A stretch of DNA of 34,914 nucleotides from Gemmataceae bacterium (GTDB taxonomy: Bacteria; Planctomycetota; Planctomycetia; Gemmatales; Gemmataceae): positions 1 through 34,914 of the forward strand of contig JAIEQN010000776.1 of assembly GCA_019747685.1 (NCBI GenBank), written 5' to 3'. This document shows, in pieces, positions 34,001 through 34,914 of this stretch. A program made the translations under genes and the position numbers. A model generated the notes under the pieces. The model searched no databases, was not told the DNA's origin, and saw only the letters and a program-made list of their open reading frames with translations. Positions within the stretch are counted from its first letter, which is position 1. Each line of letters starts with the position of its first letter.

Positions 34001-34914
34001 GTGTCCGGCCTGCCCGGGACGGCGGCGACCGCCGCCAGCCCGGTCGGGGCGTACCCGATCACCCAGGGGACGCTGACCGCCAACCCGAACTACACGGTCA
34101 CGTTCACCCCGGGCACCCTGACCGTCACCCCGGCCCCGCTGACGGTCCGGGTGAACGACGCGACCAAGGTGTTCAACCGGCCGAACCCGCCGTTCACCGC
34201 CGCCTTCGAGGGACTGCTGCTGGGCGACACCCCGGCGGTGGTCCAGAACCTGAACCTGGTGTCGACGGCCACCCAGTCGAGCAAGGTCGGGACCTACCCG
34301 ATCACCGCCCGGGGGACGCCGACGGCCCTGAACTACACCATCACGGTGATCCCGGGGACCCTGACCGTCACCCCGATCCCGTCGGAGATCGACGTCGGGA
34401 CCGGGCCGGGGGCGACCGCGACCGTCACCCGGTACGACCCGGACGGCCGGCCGTTCGGCACCCTGACCCCGTTCGGGTCGTTCGCCGGCGGGGTGCGGAC
34501 GGCGACCGCCGACCTGAACGGGGACGGGATCGAGGACGTGGTGATGGGGACCGGGCCGGGGACCCAGGCCCGGGTGCTGGTGATCGACGGGAACACCGAC
34601 GAGGTGCTGTACTCGGCCTTCCCGTTCGGGGACTTCACCGGCGGGGTGTTCGTGGCCACCGGGGACCTGACCGGGGACGGCCGGGCCGACCTGGTGGTCA
34701 CCCCGGACGAGGGCGGCGGGCCGCGGGTGCAGATCATCCGGGGCGGGGACTTCGCCCCGGTGGTCAGCTTCTTCGGCATCCAGGACCCGAACTTCCGGGG
34801 CGGGGTGCGGGCGGCCGTCGGCGACATCAACGCCGACGGGTTCGCCGACCTGGCGGTGGCGGCCGGGTTCGGGGGCGGCCCGCGGGTCGCCCTGTGGGAC
34901 GGGAAGGCCCTGGC
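22070..34914 (+). CDS. Giant modular surface protein with autotransporter-type repeats and beta-propeller (3' end beyond window)
   Basis: A single frame of more than 4280 codons, spot-checked in phase at a dozen places from 22070 to the end. Residues 29-39 hold the planctomycete export-type segment L-E-Q-L-E-V-R-D-T-P-A after a basic start. Residues ~45-1325 and ~2285-3495 consist of autotransporter-associated beta-strand repeats (pattern K-x-G-x-G-x-L-x-L-x-x-x-N-T-Y-x-G-x-T-x-V-x-x-G-x-L), about twelve in all. A BNR/Asp-box beta-propeller (~1325-2284; seven S/T-x-D/N-x-G-x-x-W-like boxes) is inserted among them, with a proline-rich loop. Then follow an Ig-like domain (~3500-3605), two FlgD-like Ig units (WDGRDQTGAFVPDGDYTL, WDGRDSAGNVVPDGVYSL), another Ig-like domain, two MBG-like domains (DATKVYGQ, DATKVFNR) and FG-GAP/VCBS repeats with D-x-N-x-D-G calcium loops (ADLNGDGIEDVV). 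It is probably exported and adhesive or structural. No beta-barrel is seen before the window end. Confidence 0.93.
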   Translation, partial: MFKLARRNRWTGWAARKPSLLRPFPVLGLEQLEVRDTPATFTWTGAGANQLWSTPANWQGGVAPTGNPLNVEDLVFPAGPTQRVAVNNISGGIFNSITYGAGGYTLSGSPLTLGGISGVSQSGNLVVTAGAVDNALAMNVTLGAAAGNFQTFSILDSAALTVSGRLAGVANSTLTKDGAGTLTLTNDNSGFAGFFRLNNNAGQLVITNPNALGTTSARTIVGAGSSVRVLVDAAGAITVREPITLNGLGFANDGALSTLSGTTNWDAPVVLDSDAALGASAGSVLNVTGVVSDSGAGFALYKEGAGEVRLASPTGNTYRRQTIVDDGVLTATHPLSLGAGGTTLSGTIVNYTLTQAGQLRLADLAPTGADGNPTGFTVRDEFLTINGPGRDFLENDGALANTVGNNYWAGPVTLGSPAPNVAVAAAVGAAAGTTLTVSGVVSSPNGPYALTKVDAGRVVLDNANTYTGTTLVAQGALTARDSTALGTVGGSTGAEVQAAQVIGSPGTFQIFFSGAGTIPLPFNATAPQVEAAVNALSTVVSAGGKVSVTATRIAGGTQYNIIFGGAFVGLNLPQIQALGAGNVAADTITVRDGGGSATAVVEGGSLELEVEAGDLTIPQRDAHGRDLGNDSVTGDPNRLRVAEPITIFGRGLDTTDNGRTGGTGALRSVSGINVTTAPIELGYAKNVADAIGVDQDRRAGHPTPDATYFTADYSLTTQGVILGNLDPELDRATEFVKRGEGHLILPIANTYLGTTRIEQGWATARNAASLGGRFETVVRPAPAANVNPIGQGDTAQPPTVVSAGAALHLRPLTPGTNLTFPENLTIAGVGPTHPYSFIDRRGALMNLDGNNTWAGDVGLVGQAGIGVEQVIGGSRSDLVVTGTLRGGQNSFNLSSNGGQAEQAFLIDTGAPAGVVRVTYNFFTLRDRLTAYYPPRGEAGSTRILDTGYINNAPDLTPRTLEFPFGPGTSNRVELVVNEGGNPDPFTVWELSAEAEVDGGLIKFGSKRLSLQGEGTYGGVTEVREGTLRSQNDTALGRKFSGTARTQGTYTQTATVVSPAAVLELAGSIDRLNGGVAAGTQVFYEQLVLDRPGQQVAVAGSTVPGFTGTFTLSYRGQVTPPLSITATAADVAAALNALSTVRADFASDGGATVTRTGNVYTVVFGNTRSVSAPLLVATASGGAEVAVSGGPAGLVVSSEDHTWRGAVTLRDGARVDVRTRARVSLHGPIDDAVNPSPAGSDLAKRGAGELLLAGPNTFRGTTAIDEGVVTAANSTAFGATAGGTVVADGAQLQLQGNLTVAGEALTLRGTGPAAVSAFEDTVRWVNTGPGPTNNGLSGNTLPTSGRVTSAVADPSDPSTVYVATAGGGAWKTTDGGVTWNPLFDLDPDGNGLIYGGSFAVAQSDPRVVYFATGDTNGYPTGSGVQGPAVNYAGTGVYKSTDAGRTWTVLTTTGGANPLRGQAVSKIIVDPEVADRIYVASGTSNVLNADPAAVPGVWRYDGADWFNLTGGPSPNRLSVPGTGDFAAPPAGVGAPENAGPDDDYRIMFPQTNATWSDIQLIKRGFSPFTGASEWVLYAALGESFQKYYQGPTSQGIFNAVYRTEDPDSTGANPTWWLGTGTVFVRSHTTGPDIPQPLPPLPPPTPPDQRANPFPVGPITPPIPYIPPGRNGWIKLAGTQDNYLQPTARWPLTKNPNEGITNDFIYGVINPHITVYASVVWPDYQDLRGELRDIQKTGWDGGIATTWQATGAVPVRPFGTATFDPQIPAPPNSPYYRNIVKGTGRYNNALLVQSSTPLMAADNEPDVVYLAGRDDIFVSTNGGQAWSVLPPDPTGNKPGNQYQSLTRDFAGRLVIGTDGGVWRYDPTVAPADRRYVNLNGDLAVTQLNSADPHPTDLNQALAGATDSGTQRFDGGLAWARLDDTAGSNTGVVRYDPRNPLVAYAARDGQLRKTTDGGATWFTLRNVSTVPPDLKFADLFDPFNRSYGTARVSPVGPGGNTGRVDQYQRNEGSNFFPLVVDPINTSRVLIGNPNPVVVGDPLGGAPDDIIANNLLESSNGGLTFTNLNAGITVTAIGTATFQGRFALDPEPNALGASPPGFPNVTDKGSNTYDPDTIYVAGYFQQGLTQANRREELRVTKDHGTSWIVRTPPGATPTDPAPITDITVDPANRDTVYVTRSRRVGQPGGRVYRSTDAGRNWTDITGNDADMQAPAYATAVDPRDGTLYLGNEHGVWSLRNAADTTSYIWVKFGAGMPRVAVKDLVLNQTLNTLTAATNGRGMFQLLLTDYQPSSGALRALSGASVWTGNVTLTGDTTIGAAGTQQLQNGIASASVNLIGRVADDTPGANHELRKIGLGTLILSGANTYGGQTLVQEGVLQVNNPRALGAFEPAATANTVVSDGAALELRSDLEAEPVTVNGRGFPFNQRFTGALRNVSSNNTYTGTLTLATDSTIGVDSGTSLTIGRKADLVGIGTITDGAENFALDKEGPGTLILAEANTYDGLTRVAAGALQVQDALALGSTGLAGGPADTRVLDGAQLQIARNAFTGDPTVVVDEHLFLSGSGIDKTGALLNVHPDADPAGATNVWRGPVTFNLDPSTAPPTVPSSQVSIGVSDPADTLVIDGPIDQVNSQASFGLIKVGPGRLTLAQANVYTGVTNVEAGTLTVRGPDALGPAVSSEVQTVAVVGSVDPATGLPYQFTLSFNGDATGLLDASTITAAVVRSKLGALPSVGGTGNLIVAESPTSNGKTFTVTFRNALGNQDLPTIVAGSISPGLSVNVTEAQRGGLGTVVSAGATLEIEGDTGGGFTVSEVLALNGDGVGAGGALRNASGANTYAGPITLETDASIGAAADSTLSVTGTIRDPNPAPVPAARLRKAGEGVVELRTANPYAGLTVVDEGVLRVFNPSSLGNSGPEVQLVQVTGSAGTFTLIFDGQPTTPLLVTATAADVAAALNALPNIGGVGGSVAVTRTGSAGNFFYEVTFGGTLAGADQPQLTATATGAANAFISTTREGPGATVVNTGATLQVAGGITMNREAVTINGPGFNGQGALNSFLGNLNVWAVPLTLGSDASIGTTTVVQVFSFTAPITDNGLGFGLDIVGPGTVSYDGTADNTYSGTTTVRAGTLRLNQAAGIAVNGDLVVGDGAAPAVVRATRDDQIADTSDVAVNATGTYDLNGRADTIADLSVTGGSVLTGAGGSLTAADVTMAGGTITAGANATLTVRDVDMTGGTIAAGANAVVTTRDIRTAGGAITLAAGSELNLTGDITGTSTAAGSASITGPGTLDLNGAVRTVIVTDGPQPEDLRITAVPTAAAGEGLVKDGAGRLVLAPTAPTAVPVRVVDGDLQADGDVGPKTLDGPNASLSGVGSVDSVGGASGPAVGTVSPGNNWRLNPAGVLRVTGDVVWGAATTYFVDLDASSHPTPPAGADYDQLRATGTVTLGGATLSGSFGPGVLLGDRFTIITAGSVVGRFAEPFGPNVVFIGGQKFRVVYTATTVELEKVKADVAVTVAASRNPSTLREPVTFTATVTPEPGAGPVPTDDTVTFTVDGVSYGPFMLDASGRATFTTTAVPGGFLAGGTHTVSAAFSGDALNFNAGTSPVLTQVVEVPAIAPLVGSPALISPNNSPGVQDAFTAATTVTQERALTDWTVVVKNSAGDVVRTFSERVPRKPSPGADNSFAIAVTWDGRDQTGAFVPDGDYTLTASFQDEFGNTAAAAPITVRVDSTSPDSTPVTSPVPVIAPLPVGLPAGTASMVPTTTRLTGTVGDENLDHWTVRVLDAGGAEVRRFEGAAGATAVDITWDGRDSAGNVVPDGVYSLVIEVLDRAGNVTRPAAATVVVLDRPPSIGVSSNGPTTYGQSITLTAAVTPLVPGLAGLLEGDEVRFFQGTTLLGTGTLVLVGGEYRASVTVPTFNAGTYSDITAAYPGSEFFLPGTSAPFTHVVVPAVLSVQADDATKVYGQPVPPLTFRVSGLVNGDTEAEVVSGLPGTAATAASPVGAYPITQGTLTANPNYTVTFTPGTLTVTPAPLTVRVNDATKVFNRPNPPFTAAFEGLLLGDTPAVVQNLNLVSTATQSSKVGTYPITARGTPTALNYTITVIPGTLTVTPIPSEIDVGTGPGATATVTRYDPDGRPFGTLTPFGSFAGGVRTATADLNGDGIEDVVMGTGPGTQARVLVIDGNTDEVLYSAFPFGDFTGGVFVATGDLTGDGRADLVVTPDEGGGPRVQIIRGGDFAPVVSFFGIQDPNFRGGVRAAVGDINADGFADLAVAAGFGGGPRVALWDGKAL
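23552..23847 (+). repeat. Module copy A within the giant protein
   Basis: First of four copies of a roughly 100-residue module (E-V-Q-x-x-x-V-x-G-x-x-G-T-F, then A-x-x-V-x-A-A-x-N-A-L-S, ending in a Y-x-I-x-F-G-G strand). It follows the ALGTV end of a beta-strand repeat and is the most divergent in its second half. Confidence 0.7.
25352..25650 (+). repeat. Module copy B within the giant protein
   Basis: Second copy, with GTFTLSYRG, then TATAADVAAALNALSTV and YTVVFGN. Unlike the other three it is not preceded by the 'ALG...EVQ' junction, so its left edge has diverged or it inserted elsewhere in the repeat unit. Confidence 0.7.
30095..30416 (+). repeat. Module copy C within the giant protein
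   Basis: Third copy, starting E-V-Q-T-V-A-V-V-G and containing FTLSFNGDAT, then KLGALPSVGGTG and FTVTFRNALG. It exits into GTVVSAGATLEIEG, the same exit as copy D. Confidence 0.7.
30803..31104 (+). repeat. Module copy D within the giant protein
   Basis: Fourth copy, the clearest: EVQLVQVTGSAGTFTLIFDG, then TATAADVAAALNALPNIGG and YEVTFGGTLAG. It shares the segment TATAADVAAALNAL exactly with copy B, which suggests recent duplication or strong constraint. Confidence 0.75.

Overview
The window looks like chromosomal DNA of a planctomycete, most likely a Gemmata-like (Gemmataceae) bacterium. The reasons are a very high G+C content with G/C at nearly every third codon position, a giant surface protein opening with an L-E-x-L-E-x-R...T-P-A segment typical of planctomycete exported proteins, weak or absent Shine-Dalgarno sequences in front of several genes, and long intergenic inverted repeats. 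The assignment comes from recognising these features by eye; no database search was possible. The composition also creates long open frames on the non-coding strand across almost the whole window, and these were discarded.

Positions 1-5712 (minus strand) hold an assimilatory nitrate/nitrite reduction operon read in the order cobA (uroporphyrinogen-III methyltransferase, for siroheme), nirB (siroheme/Fe-S/FAD nitrite reductase large subunit), nirD (Rieske small subunit), nasA (molybdopterin nitrate reductase, cut by the window start). CobA supplies the siroheme precursor needed by NirB, NasA makes the nitrite and NirBD reduces it to ammonium. A 60-bp hairpin-forming repeat with perfect 26-bp arms fills most of the nirB-nirD gap.

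Positions 6031-18400 (minus strand) hold a MoxR/VWA membrane gene set, read from moxR: MoxR AAA+ ATPase, DUF58 protein, an exported single-pass protein, two membrane-anchored von Willebrand A proteins, a small helical lipoprotein-like or anchored protein with an apparent premature stop, a 1325-residue exported membrane-anchored protein of unknown function, a PemK/MazF-type toxin-antitoxin pair, and an exported prenyltransferase-fold protein with a C-terminal membrane anchor. Short gaps and ATGA/GTGA overlaps suggest co-transcription of most of them. By analogy with known MoxR-VWA systems, the set probably assembles or remodels something at the cell envelope.

Positions 18586-21455 (minus strand) encode a beta-CASP metallo-beta-lactamase nuclease-type protein and a cytochrome P450. 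A 614-bp divergent intergenic region follows. From 22070 to the window end (plus strand) a single reading frame of more than 4280 codons encodes a giant modular surface protein: about a dozen autotransporter-associated beta-strand repeats interrupted by an inserted BNR/Asp-box beta-propeller and by four copies of a roughly 100-residue module, then Ig-like, FlgD-like, MBG-like and FG-GAP/VCBS-like domains. It continues past the window.
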